From assembly GCF_035946055.1 (NCBI RefSeq), contig NZ_CP108364.1, positions 744,001 through 808,000 on the forward strand: 64,000 nt of DNA, read 5' to 3'. Positions within the stretch are counted from its first letter, which is position 1. Each line of letters opens with the position of its first letter. Positions 1 through 9,726 of the stretch are shown piece after piece. This DNA is from Streptomyces sp. NBC_01341 (GTDB taxonomy: Bacteria > Actinomycetota > Actinomycetes > Streptomycetales > Streptomycetaceae). The notes beneath the pieces are model-generated. The model was not told the DNA's origin, did not search any database, and saw only the letters and a list, made by a program, of their open reading frames with translations. The position numbers and the translations under genes were made by a program.

Positions 1-642
1 GTCACCGCCGCTGTCGTCGGCCAGCTCCCCGCCCTCGTCCCAGATGAAGCCGGCGAGGACGTACCAGTTCTGCCCGGCGAGGTAGATGCCCTGCTCGCTC
101 GCGGTGTCCAGCTTCTCACTGACGTCCACCCACTCCTCGCGGGTCTCGGGAAGAGCCGTTATCCCGGCCTGCGCGAAGAGCTCCTTGTTGTAGATCACGA
201 CTCGGTTGGCGGCGTACCAGGGGATTCCGTACTGTCCGCCGCTGACCTTGCCCGGCTCTGCGAGTCCGGGCAGCCAGTCCTCGCCCCCCAGGTCACGCAT
301 CGACTCGAGGGTGAGGTCGCGCAGCTCGCCGGTCTCCGCGTACTGGGCGACCTGGGTGTTGCCGACCTCGATGACGTCGGGGGCGTCGTCACCGTCGAGC
401 GTTTCCAGGACCTTGGGGCCGATGCCGCCCCACTCCTGGAGCACGAACTCCAGTTCGACCGAGGGATGCTCTGCCTCGTACGACGCCTTGAAGTCGTCGA
501 GGAACTCCTCGGAAGCGCTGCCCTTCATCAGCCACACGGTCACCTCGCTGCTGCCGGCGTCCGAGCCGGGGAGGTGACCGCAGCCGCTCAGCACCACGGA
601 GGAAACGAGTGCGACGGCTCCGGCCAGTTTGCGGATCTTCAC
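1..642 (-). CDS. Sugar ABC transporter substrate-binding lipoprotein (C-terminus beyond window)
   Basis: This is an extracellular solute-binding protein of the sugar family. It captures a sugar outside the membrane and delivers it to an ABC permease. The first 214 codons are present; the rest lies beyond base 1. The N-terminus is a short basic start, a hydrophobic stretch and the lipobox LSGC, followed by EVTVWLMKGSASEEFLDDFK, typical of the family. The GTG at 642 is chosen because AGAAGG lies 8 bases upstream; a GTG at 651 would have no spacing from it. Permease genes would be expected further left. The family is clear; the substrate is unknown. Confidence 0.85.
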   Translation of the reverse strand, partial: MKIRKLAGAVALVSSVVLSGCGHLPGSDAGSSEVTVWLMKGSASEEFLDDFKASYEAEHPSVELEFVLQEWGGIGPKVLETLDGDDAPDVIEVGNTQVAQYAETGELRDLTLESMRDLGGEDWLPGLAEPGKVSGGQYGIPWYAANRVVIYNKELFAQAGITALPETREEWVDVSEKLDTASEQGIYLAGQNWYVLAGFIWDEGGELADDSGGD

Positions 643-846
643 GGTGGCCACCTTCTGCGAAACGGCACGACAGCTCGACAGGACCCGGATGGGGGGACTG
701 CGGGCGACGCTCGCACGGGTGTGTGCGTCGGAGTTTGGTATGTACCAATGGCCCGGTCAAGCCCCGGACCCGCGTGAGCCAGGAGGTGGACACCTCGCGC
801 GCGGACACGGAGTGAGGCACCGTGGAAACAGGAAAGGAGACAATTG

Positions 847-1062
847 ATGTCCAATCACACTTACCGGGTCACCGAGATCGTAGGAACCTCCGAGGAGGGG
901 CTGGACGCGGCGATCCGGAACGGCGTCGCACGCGCCTCCGAGACTTTGCACAATCTCGACTGGTTCGAGATGACGCAGGTACGCGGGCACATCGAGAACG
1001 GCCGCATCGCCCACTACCAGGTGGGCCTCAAGGTCGGCTTCCGGCTCGACGGGGACGGCTGA
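847..1062 (+). CDS. Dodecin family flavin-binding protein
   Basis: This 71-residue protein matches dodecin, a small flavin-binding protein that assembles into hollow dodecamers and buffers riboflavin or FMN. The usual pattern is visible: an N-terminal strand (TYRVTEIVGTS), one helix (GLDAAIRNGVARASETL), then two strands, with the flavin-stacking Trp in NLDWFEMTQVRG and a C-terminal HYQVGLKVGFRLD. Length is normal for the family. ATG 847 is preferred to the in-frame TTG at 844 because GGAG sits 7 bases upstream of it. It stands alone, 204 bases from the lipoprotein start on the other strand. Confidence 0.9.
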   Translation: MSNHTYRVTEIVGTSEEGLDAAIRNGVARASETLHNLDWFEMTQVRGHIENGRIAHYQVGLKVGFRLDGDG

Positions 1063-1304
1063 GGACGGCGCCGTTCCGGCGTGCCGGCGCCGTTCTCGGA
1101 CCGCGTGCCACCCACCGCCCGCACCTCGGAACCCCGTTCGCCCCGGGTTCTTCAGTCGCGGGGGGTGGCACGCCGCGCTGTGGGTAGCCGCAGAAGTGCT
1201 GCCGGTGACCGCCGTTCGGCGAGCAGTCCACCGGGACCGGTCACGGCCGGCACCGGTGTGCCGTCACGCACGCGCACCGGGACGAACGACGAAAGGACAG
1301 ACGG

Positions 1305-1874
1305 ATGACGGACCAGGATCTCGACGGGCGCCGCGTACTGGCGATCGTGACCAACTACGGCGTCGAGCAGGACGAACTCGTCGTGCCCGTACGGAAGCTG
1401 CGGGACGCGGGAGCGACCGTGGACGTCGCGGCGGTCTCCACGGACCCCATCCGGACGCTCGTGGGCGACAAGGATCCGGGAGAGACCGTCCGCCCCTCGT
1501 TCACCCTGACCGACGCGGACCCGGCCGGCTACGACATGCTGCTCGTGCCCGGCGGAACCCTCAACGCCGACACGCTCAGGCTGCAGGACGCCACCGGGGA
1601 GATCGTCCGGTCGTTCACCACGACAGGCAGGCCCGTGGCGGCCATCTGTCACGGCCCCTGGGCACTGGTCGAATCGGATGTCCTGAAGAACAAGACCCTC
1701 ACGTCGTACGCATCGCTCCGGACGGACATCCGCAACGCCGGCGGCAGTTGGGTCGACGAATCCGTCGTCAGGGACGACACCGGCGGCTGGGCCCTGATCA
1801 CCTCGCGTGACCCGGACGACCTGGACGACTTCCTCGGCGTGATCGGCAAGGAACTCGCGGCGGTGGATTCCTGA
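1305..1874 (+). CDS. DJ-1/PfpI family protein (type 1 glutamine amidotransferase-like)
   Basis: The 189-residue protein has the DJ-1/PfpI fold. It opens with VLAIVTNYGVEQDEL, carries Glu21 where the family has its conserved acid, then LLVPGG near residue 80, and the nucleophile elbow AICHGPW with Cys115 followed by His116. Family members include intracellular cysteine peptidases, chaperones and glyoxalase III-like deglycases; sequence alone does not separate these. GAAAGGA precedes the ATG at normal spacing. It ends two bases before the convergent small gene at 1877, so the two share a 3' boundary. Confidence 0.85.
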   Translation: MTDQDLDGRRVLAIVTNYGVEQDELVVPVRKLRDAGATVDVAAVSTDPIRTLVGDKDPGETVRPSFTLTDADPAGYDMLLVPGGTLNADTLRLQDATGEIVRSFTTTGRPVAAICHGPWALVESDVLKNKTLTSYASLRTDIRNAGGSWVDESVVRDDTGGWALITSRDPDDLDDFLGVIGKELAAVDS

Positions 1875-1876
1875 TC

Positions 1877-2203
1877 TCAGCGTCCGAGGGCCTTGCGCAA
1901 CTGCTCCTTGTTCATCGAGGAGCGGCCCTCGACGTTGCGCTTCCTGGCCTCCTCGTACAGCTGGTCCCTGGTGGGCCCCTGCGCTCCGCTGTGCGAACGC
2001 TGCCCCCCGCGCTCGGAGGCCGACTTGGGGTCCCGGAGTGACGCCCGGCTCGCGGTCCTGGACTCACCGGAGCGGGCGCGCTCCTTGTTGACGGTACGGG
2101 CGGCGATCTCCTCGGCCCGCTCGGAGGAAGTACCTCGCTTCTCGGCACTCTCCTTGACGTGCTCGTACTGGCGTTCACGCTTGGGGCTGGATCCTGCCGG
2201 CAT
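1877..2203 (-). CDS. Small highly charged protein, often labelled plasmid stabilization protein
   Basis: This 108-residue protein is very rich in Lys, Arg, Glu and Ser. It starts MPAGSSPKRERQYEHVKESA, and its C-terminal 40 residues (TRDQLYEEARKRNVEGRS, then MNKEQLRKAL) look like a short SAP or Rho-N helix-extended-helix motif that could bind nucleic acid. Streptomyces genomes carry several such proteins annotated as plasmid stabilization protein without experimental support. Start ATG 2203 has GGGAG close upstream; the frame stays open further upstream but without protein-like content. Function unknown; DNA or RNA binding is inference. Confidence 0.75.
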   Translation of the reverse strand: MPAGSSPKRERQYEHVKESAEKRGTSSERAEEIAARTVNKERARSGESRTASRASLRDPKSASERGGQRSHSGAQGPTRDQLYEEARKRNVEGRSSMNKEQLRKALGR

Positions 2204-2416
2204 GACACTCTCCCTGCCTCGGGACGGCGATGGTGTACCGCCGCACCCACTACCCCACACCCTCGTGCCCACGCCTGCCGGGCGGGAGGTCCGAACGGGG
2301 CTGCGGTGCCGGGCGCCCTCGCCTGCCGGTCGCGGAACGTGGCCGCTCGAGATGCATACGGGGGCGGGCGCTGCTTCCCTGATGCTGTCCGCTCCCCAAC
2401 AGATCCAGGAGTGATC

Positions 2417-2608
2417 ATGAGCAGTGCAGGAGAGTCCGGTGGCCGCGCCCGGCAGCTGCGGGCCAAGGCGCAGGAGCTCAACGAAGCCGCGGATGGCGCC
2501 ACCGATCCGGAACAGCGGCAGCGGCTCCAGGAGAAGGCCCGCCGCCTGCGGGAGCAGAGCGAGCAGGAGAGCGCCATGACCGACCGCGGGATGGACCCGA
2601 TGGTGTAG
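2417..2608 (+). CDS. DUF6381 family small protein
   Basis: A 63-residue hydrophilic protein that looks almost wholly helical: SGGRARQLRAKAQELNEAAD, then RQRLQEKARRLREQSEQES. This matches my memory of the small Streptomyces family DUF6381, which has no assigned function. The ATG at 2417 is preceded by GGAGTGATC. It is divergent from the charged protein at 1877-2203, with 213 bases between the starts, so the two may share a regulatory region. Both are hydrophilic and helical and may be expressed together under stress, but that is inference. Confidence 0.7.
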   Translation: MSSAGESGGRARQLRAKAQELNEAADGATDPEQRQRLQEKARRLREQSEQESAMTDRGMDPMV

Positions 2609-2793
2609 ACGGGCCTCCGCTTCCCGGCGGTGTTCCCGCCGGCGCCCGGTGCGACGGGAACGCTCCGCACCCGGCGCCGGGCCCGCCTCCCGGCTCCGCG
2701 GGCCCGCGTCGGCGTCGGCTTCCCCGTGCGCGTACGGAAGGATCACCGGCAGAGCCGTACCCAGCCCATCGAACAGACGGAGCCGTGCCGCCG

Positions 2794-5250
2794 ATGTCCA
2801 CCCCCCACGATCCGTACGTCAGGGTGCGCGGCGCGCGCGAGCACAACCTCCGCGACGTGGACGTCGACATCCCGCGTGACACGCTCGCGGTCTTCACGGG
2901 CGTGTCGGGGTCGGGGAAGTCCTCCTTGGCGTTCGGGACGATCTACGCGGAGGCACAGCGCCGCTACTTCGAGTCGGTCGCCCCGTACGCCCGTCGGCTG
3001 ATCCACCAGGTCGGGGCCCCGGACGTCGGTGAGATCACCGGGCTGCCGCCGGCCGTGTCCCTGGAACAGCGCCGGTCCGCCCCGGGCTCACGGTCCTCGG
3101 TGGGTACGGTCACCACGCTCTCCAACTCCCTGCGCATGCTGTTCTCGCGTGCGGGCGACTATCCGCGGGGAGCCGAACCGCTGGACTCCGACGCCTTCTC
3201 CCCCAACACGGCCGCCGGAGCGTGCCCCGAGTGTCACGGCCTCGGCAGGATCCACCGGACCACTGAGCAACTGCTGGTACCCGACCCGTCGTTGTCCATC
3301 CGGGAGGGGGCGGTCGCCGCCTGGCCGGGCGCCTGGCAGGGCAAGAACCTGCGCGATGTGCTGGACGCCCTCGGACACGACGTCGACCGGCCGTGGCGGG
3401 AGCTGGATCCGGACGCACGCGAATGGATCCTCTTCACCGACGAGCAACCGGTGGTGACGGTCCATCCGGTACGCGACGCGGGCCGTATCCAACGCCCCTA
3501 CCAGGGCACCTACATGAGTGCCCGTCGCTACGTGATGCACACGTTCGCGGATTCGAGGAGCCGCACACTGCGTGCGAAGGCCGAGCGCTTCCTGACGAGC
3601 ACACGGTGTCCTGTGTGCGGAGGCGGCCGGCTGCGCCCCGAGGCCATGGCGGTCACCTTCGCGGGCCGGACGATCGCCGACCTCTTCGCCCTCCCCCTCA
3701 CCGCCCTCACCGAGGTGCTGCTCGCCGCGGGCGGGGCGAACGACACGGCCCGGCTGCTGACCGCCGACCTGCTGGCCAGGATCGGGCCCGTCACGGAACT
3801 CGGCCTCGGCTACCTCAGCCTCGACCGTACGGCGCCCACCCTGTCCTCGGGTGAGTTGCAGCGGCTGCGGCTCGCCACACAGCTCCGTTCGGGGCTCTTC
3901 GGGGTCGTCTACGTCCTGGACGAGCCGTCGGCAGGCCTCCATCCCGCCGATACGGAGGCGCTGCTCGGCGTACTGGGCCGGCTCAAGGAGGCGGGCAACT
4001 CGGTTTTCGTGGTGGAGCACCAGATGGACGTGGTACGGCAGGCCGACTGGCTGGTGGACGTGGGTCCGCACGCGGGCGAGCACGGTGGCCGGGTGCTGCA
4101 CAGCGGCCCCCCGGCGGACCTCGCCGGGATCGCCGAGTCCGCGACGCGGCGGTTCCTCTTCGACGAGGACCCCGCGCCGGCACGGGAGCCGCGTACCCCG
4201 TCCGGACGGATCACGCTGCGCGGGGTGGACCTCAACAATGTGCGCGGCGTCGACGCCGTGTTCCCGCTCGGCGTCCTGACCGCGGTCACCGGGGTGTCCG
4301 GGTCGGGCAAGTCGACCCTCGTGGGCCAGGTCCTGGCGGGCGTGCTCGCCGACCGGCGGCCGGCGGAGAGAGCGGAGGAGACCGACGCCTCCGAGATGAC
4401 CGCCGGCAGGCGGGGGTGCGCGTCGGCGGAGGGCCTGGACGCGGTGGACCGGCTCGTACAGGTCGACCAGAAGCCCATCGGCCGTACGCCCAGGTCCAAC
4501 CTGGCCACGTACACCGGGCTCTTCGACGTCGTCCGCAGACTCTTCGCGGGTACGGAGACGGCCAGGGCCCGCGGCTACCGGGCGGGCAGGTTCTCCTTCA
4601 ACGTGGCCGGGGGGCGGTGCGAGACCTGCCAGGGCGAGGGCTTCATCTCCGTCGAACTTCTTTTCCTGCCGAGCACGTACGCGCCCTGCCCGGACTGTCA
4701 TGGCGCGCGCTACAACCCGCAGACCCTGGAGGTCACCCTGAACGGTCGGACGATCGCCGAGGTGCTGGACCTGACGGTGGAGGCTGCGGCGGGGTTCCTC
4801 TCCGGCACTCCGGCGGCCGAGCGCGGCCTGCGGGCCCTGATCGACGTGGGACTCGGCTATCTGCGGCTCGGCCAGCCTGCGACGGAGCTGTCGGGCGGTG
4901 AGGCGCAGCGCATCAAACTCGCCACCGAACTGCAGCGCGCCCGGCGGGGGCACACGCTCTACCTGCTGGACGAGCCGACGACCGGGCTGCATCCCGCCGA
5001 TGTGGAGGTACTGATGAGGCAGTTGCACGGCCTGGTGGACTCGGGCAGCACCGTGGTCGTCGTGGAGCACGACATGGCGGTGGTGGCGGGAGCGGACCAT
5101 GTGATCGATCTGGGGCCCGGCGGCGGGGACCGGGGCGGACGGATCCTCGCCACCGGCTCCCCGCGGGAGGTCGCCCGTGCCGCGGGGAGCCGTACCGCCG
5201 TATATCTGGCGAGGGCTCTGCGGACGGACGGCTTCCCCGAGGGGACCTGA
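2794..5250 (+). CDS. Class II UvrA-like ABC ATPase
   Basis: An 818-residue UvrA-type protein, shorter than canonical UvrA (about 950). It has two ABC ATPase halves. The first has Walker A GVSGSGKSS (36-44), signature LSSGE (350-354) and Walker B YVLDEPSAGLHP (about 373-384). The second has Walker A GVSGSGKST (about 500-508), signature LSGGE (about 699) and LLDEPTTGLHP. Zinc-binding CxxC pairs are present: CPEC (144-147), CPVC (272-275), CETC (about 609) and CPDC (about 632). Known relatives act in drug self-resistance or damage tolerance. ATG 2794 suits the upstream CGGAG better than GTG 2785. No antibiotic cluster is visible nearby. Confidence 0.9.
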   Translation: MSTPHDPYVRVRGAREHNLRDVDVDIPRDTLAVFTGVSGSGKSSLAFGTIYAEAQRRYFESVAPYARRLIHQVGAPDVGEITGLPPAVSLEQRRSAPGSRSSVGTVTTLSNSLRMLFSRAGDYPRGAEPLDSDAFSPNTAAGACPECHGLGRIHRTTEQLLVPDPSLSIREGAVAAWPGAWQGKNLRDVLDALGHDVDRPWRELDPDAREWILFTDEQPVVTVHPVRDAGRIQRPYQGTYMSARRYVMHTFADSRSRTLRAKAERFLTSTRCPVCGGGRLRPEAMAVTFAGRTIADLFALPLTALTEVLLAAGGANDTARLLTADLLARIGPVTELGLGYLSLDRTAPTLSSGELQRLRLATQLRSGLFGVVYVLDEPSAGLHPADTEALLGVLGRLKEAGNSVFVVEHQMDVVRQADWLVDVGPHAGEHGGRVLHSGPPADLAGIAESATRRFLFDEDPAPAREPRTPSGRITLRGVDLNNVRGVDAVFPLGVLTAVTGVSGSGKSTLVGQVLAGVLADRRPAERAEETDASEMTAGRRGCASAEGLDAVDRLVQVDQKPIGRTPRSNLATYTGLFDVVRRLFAGTETARARGYRAGRFSFNVAGGRCETCQGEGFISVELLFLPSTYAPCPDCHGARYNPQTLEVTLNGRTIAEVLDLTVEAAAGFLSGTPAAERGLRALIDVGLGYLRLGQPATELSGGEAQRIKLATELQRARRGHTLYLLDEPTTGLHPADVEVLMRQLHGLVDSGSTVVVVEHDMAVVAGADHVIDLGPGGGDRGGRILATGSPREVARAAGSRTAVYLARALRTDGFPEGT

Positions 5251-5279
5251 CGGGTCCGGTTCCACTCGGAACCGTCCCG
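5251..5279. terminator. Hairpin between convergent uvrA-like and sdhB genes
   Basis: CGGTTCC (5257-5263) pairs with GGAACCG (5268-5274) around a 4-base loop, extended by CGGG (5251-5254) with CCCG (5276-5279). It lies in the 33 bases between the stops of the two convergent genes and can serve both strands. There is no U-tract, as is usual in this genus. Confidence 0.6.
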
Positions 5280-5283
5280 CGGA

Positions 5284-6026
5284 TCAGCGGCGGACCTTGC
5301 GGGTGGCCCGCAGCCACTCCTTGTTCATCGCGGTGATCGACGGCAGCGGAATGCCCTTGGGGCAGGCCGTGGCGCATTCACCGGTGAGGGTGCAGCCGCC
5401 GAAGCCCTCGTCGTCCATGGTCGCCACCATGTCGAGGACACGGGTCTCGCGTTCGGGTGCACCCTGCGGAAGGACGTTGAGGTGGTTGATCTTCGCCGAG
5501 GTGAAGAGCATCGCCGAGCCGTTCGGGCAGGCTGCCACGCAGGCACCGCACCCGATGCACTCGGCGTGCTCGAAGGCGGAGTCCGCGTCCGGCTTGGGCA
5601 CCGGGGTGGCGTGCGCGTCCGGCGCCGTGCCGGTGGGCGCGGAGATGTAACCGCCGGCCTGGATGATCCGGTCGAAGGAGGACCGGTCGACGACCAGGTC
5701 CTTGACCACGGGGAAGGCCGAGGCCCGCCACGGCTCGATGTCGATGGTGTCGCCGTCGTCGAAGGACCGCATGTGGAGCTGACAGGTGGTGGTCCGCTCC
5801 GGTCCGTGGGCGTCGCCGTTGATGACGAGGCTGCAGGCGCCGCAGATTCCCTCGCGGCAGTCGTGGTCGAAGGCGACGGGCTCGTCCCCGCTGAGGATGA
5901 GATCCTCGTTGAGGGTGTCGAGCATCTCCAGGAACGACATGTCCTGGGAGATGCCGTCGACTTCGTAGGTGGCCATGGCGCCGGGCGCCTCGGCGTTCTG
6001 CTGGCGCCATACGCGCAGGGTGAGCT

Positions 6027-6030
<4 letters not shown>
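5284..6030 (-). CDS. sdhB: Succinate dehydrogenase iron-sulfur subunit
   Basis: This 248-residue subunit carries electrons from the flavoprotein to the membrane quinone site. It has a plant-ferredoxin [2Fe-2S] domain with Cys58, Cys63, Cys66 and Cys83 (CREGICGAC then TTTC). A C-terminal bacterial ferredoxin domain holds the other centres: [12 protein letters not shown] (158-169) and [12 protein letters not shown] (213-224). Length and spacing match the SdhB/FrdB type found with a single large cytochrome b anchor. Its ATG overlaps the sdhA stop by 4 bases (ATGA, 6027-6030), so translation is probably coupled. It is the last gene of sdhCAB. Confidence 0.95.
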
Positions 6031-7976
<1,946 letters not shown>

Positions 7977-7977
7977 G

Positions 7978-8685
7978 TCAGCTCACCACTCCGGTCATCA
8001 CGGCGACGGGCACGGAGACGAAACCGGCCGTCAGCACCACTGCGAGGGCATTGGCGAGGGTCTTCAGGACGCGGTCCCTGGTCGCGTTGCCCACCCCCAG
8101 GGTCTGTGCCGCACTCCAGAATCCGTGCTGGACGTGCAGGCCGAGGGCGAGCACGGCGACGATGTAGACGACGTTGCCCCACCAGGTCGAGAAGGTGTCG
8201 AGCACGTTCTGGTACGGGTGGCCGGACTGGAATCCGCCGGAGTGCACGGTGCCGGTCGTCAGGTCGAGGATGTGCCACACGATGAAGAGCGCGAGGATCA
8301 CCCCGCCGTAGCGCATGGTGCGCGTGGCATAACTCGCACGCGCCCTTTTGTGCACATAGGCGGTCGGTCGGGCCCGGAGGTCCCGGCGGCTCAGCTGGTA
8401 TGCGGAGACGGCGTGCAGGACGACGGCCGCGACGAGCACGACGCGGATGATCCAGAGCGCCCACTCGTAATGCAGGAAGGGCTCGCCGAGGGTCCTGAGC
8501 CAATGCGCGTAGTGGTTGAACTCGTCGGATCCGAAGAAGATCTTCAGGTTGCCCAGCATGTGGACGACCAGATAACCGAGCATGATCAGGCCGCTCACAG
8601 CCATGATCGTCTTCTTGCCGACGGACGAGTCCCAGAGCGTACGCGTCATGGACGGCCGTCGGTCCGCCCGCGTTGCCAATGCCAT
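7978..8685 (-). CDS. sdhC: Succinate dehydrogenase cytochrome b subunit
   Basis: The 235-residue integral membrane anchor of SDH. About five hydrophobic segments are visible: [79 protein letters not shown] and the C-terminal [20 protein letters not shown]. Candidate haem ligand histidines occur in [19 protein letters not shown] and LHVQHG. It anchors SdhAB and reduces menaquinone. ATG 8685 ([13 protein letters not shown]) resembles the start I recall for relatives; ATG 8715 and ATG 8649 are also possible and no ribosome site is strong. First gene of the operon. Confidence 0.9.
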   Translation of the reverse strand: MALATRADRRPSMTRTLWDSSVGKKTIMAVSGLIMLGYLVVHMLGNLKIFFGSDEFNHYAHWLRTLGEPFLHYEWALWIIRVVLVAAVVLHAVSAYQLSRRDLRARPTAYVHKRARASYATRTMRYGGVILALFIVWHILDLTTGTVHSGGFQSGHPYQNVLDTFSTWWGNVVYIVAVLALGLHVQHGFWSAAQTLGVGNATRDRVLKTLANALAVVLTAGFVSVPVAVMTGVVS

Positions 8686-8723
8686 GGGCACGACGCTAGA
8701 TCCAAAGGGCACCATCAGTCCAA

Positions 8724-8743
8724 GACATGAAACCAGTCATGTC
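8724..8743. promoter_or_regulatory. Inverted repeat in the sdhC-lysR intergenic region
   Basis: GACATG (8724-8729) and CATGTC (8738-8743) form a perfect 6-base inverted repeat around 8 bases. It abuts the LysR-type box at 8745-8759 and lies just upstream of both divergent genes. It may be a second regulator site or a -35 to -10 level operator for sdhC. Confidence 0.45.
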
Positions 8744-8744
8744 C

Positions 8745-8759
8745 ATAGGTGTTTCCTAT
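8745..8759. promoter_or_regulatory. LysR-type T-N11-A operator
   Basis: ATAGGTGTTTCCTAT has the dyad ATAGG/CCTAT around five bases and fits the LysR family box T-N11-A, with T8746 and A8758 separated by 11 bases. The flanking C and G extend it to a 7-base arm, CCATAGG/CCTATGG (8743-8761). It sits 23 bases upstream of the LysR start and within the divergent sdhC region, the usual place for autoregulation and control of a neighbour. Confidence 0.6.
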
Positions 8760-8781
8760 GGGATGGCTTATGGTCGTCCTC

Positions 8782-9714
8782 ATGCACTTCCAGCAGCTCG
8801 CCTATTTCGTCGCGGTGGCCGAGGCCAGGCACTTCACCCGGGCCGCCGAGGACGTGCATGTGTCACAGCCCTCGCTCTCGCAGCAGATCAAGGCCCTGGA
8901 GAACGAACTGGGCGCCGAACTCTTCAGCCGGGCCCGGGGAAACATCGCGCTGACCGACGCCGGAGAGGCCCTGCTGCCACTGGCCCGCAGGATTCTCGCG
9001 GACGCGGACACCGCGCGGCACGAGGTGCAGGAGCTCGTGCAGCTGCGCCGGGGCCGGATCCGGCTCGGCGCCACCCCGAGTGTCTGCACGGGCCTGCTGC
9101 CGGACGTGCTCCGCTCCTTCCACGGCGCCCACCCCGGAATCCAGCTGCTCATCGAGGAGGGGGGGTCCCACGACCTGGTACGGCAACTGGCACGTGGCGC
9201 CCTGGACCTCGCGCTGCTCGTCCTGCCGCTGCCCGCCGGCTCACCGGCGCTGACCACGGTGGAGCTGTTGCAGGAGGACCTCGTGGTGGTCTCGCCGGCC
9301 TCCCGCCCGGCACCGGGGCGCAGGGGATCGGTGACGGTCGCCGACCTCGAGAACGAACCGCTGGTGATGTTCCGGCACGGCTACGACCTCCGCGAGCTGA
9401 CGGTCGCCGCCTGCCGCGCGGAAGGTTTCGAGCCCACGTTCACGGTCGAGGGCGGCGAGATGGACGCGGTCCTGGGCTTCGTCCGGGCCGGCCTAGGAAT
9501 CGCCGTGGTGCCCAGCATGGTCGCCGTCCGGGCGGGCCAGGACCTGCGTACGACACCGCTGGCCACCCCGTCGCTGCGGCGCACGATCGCCCTCGCGCAC
9601 CGCAGCGACGTCGAACCGCCGCGTGCGGCCCGCGAGTTGCAGCGGATGCTGCTGGGGTCAAAACCGCACGTCGCACCCACGGCCGCCGACGGGGCGCACC
9701 CGGCCGGCGGCTGA
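8782..9714 (+). CDS. LysR family transcriptional regulator
   Basis: A 310-residue LysR-type regulator. Residues 1-60 are the winged helix-turn-helix (MHFQQLAYFVAVAEARHFT, then VSQPSLSQQIKALENELG), followed by a linker helix and a periplasmic-binding-like effector domain (from about RIRLGATPSVCTGLLPDVL). It is divergent from sdhCAB and has a T-N11-A box just upstream, so it probably controls itself and sdhCAB. The effector is not apparent; a dicarboxylate or redox signal would make sense. ATG 8782 fits the family N-terminus; ATG 8770 (MVVLM) is possible, and any start further left would overlap the operator. Confidence 0.9.
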   Translation: MHFQQLAYFVAVAEARHFTRAAEDVHVSQPSLSQQIKALENELGAELFSRARGNIALTDAGEALLPLARRILADADTARHEVQELVQLRRGRIRLGATPSVCTGLLPDVLRSFHGAHPGIQLLIEEGGSHDLVRQLARGALDLALLVLPLPAGSPALTTVELLQEDLVVVSPASRPAPGRRGSVTVADLENEPLVMFRHGYDLRELTVAACRAEGFEPTFTVEGGEMDAVLGFVRAGLGIAVVPSMVAVRAGQDLRTTPLATPSLRRTIALAHRSDVEPPRAARELQRMLLGSKPHVAPTAADGAHPAGG

Positions 9715-9726
9715 GGGACGAACCCG

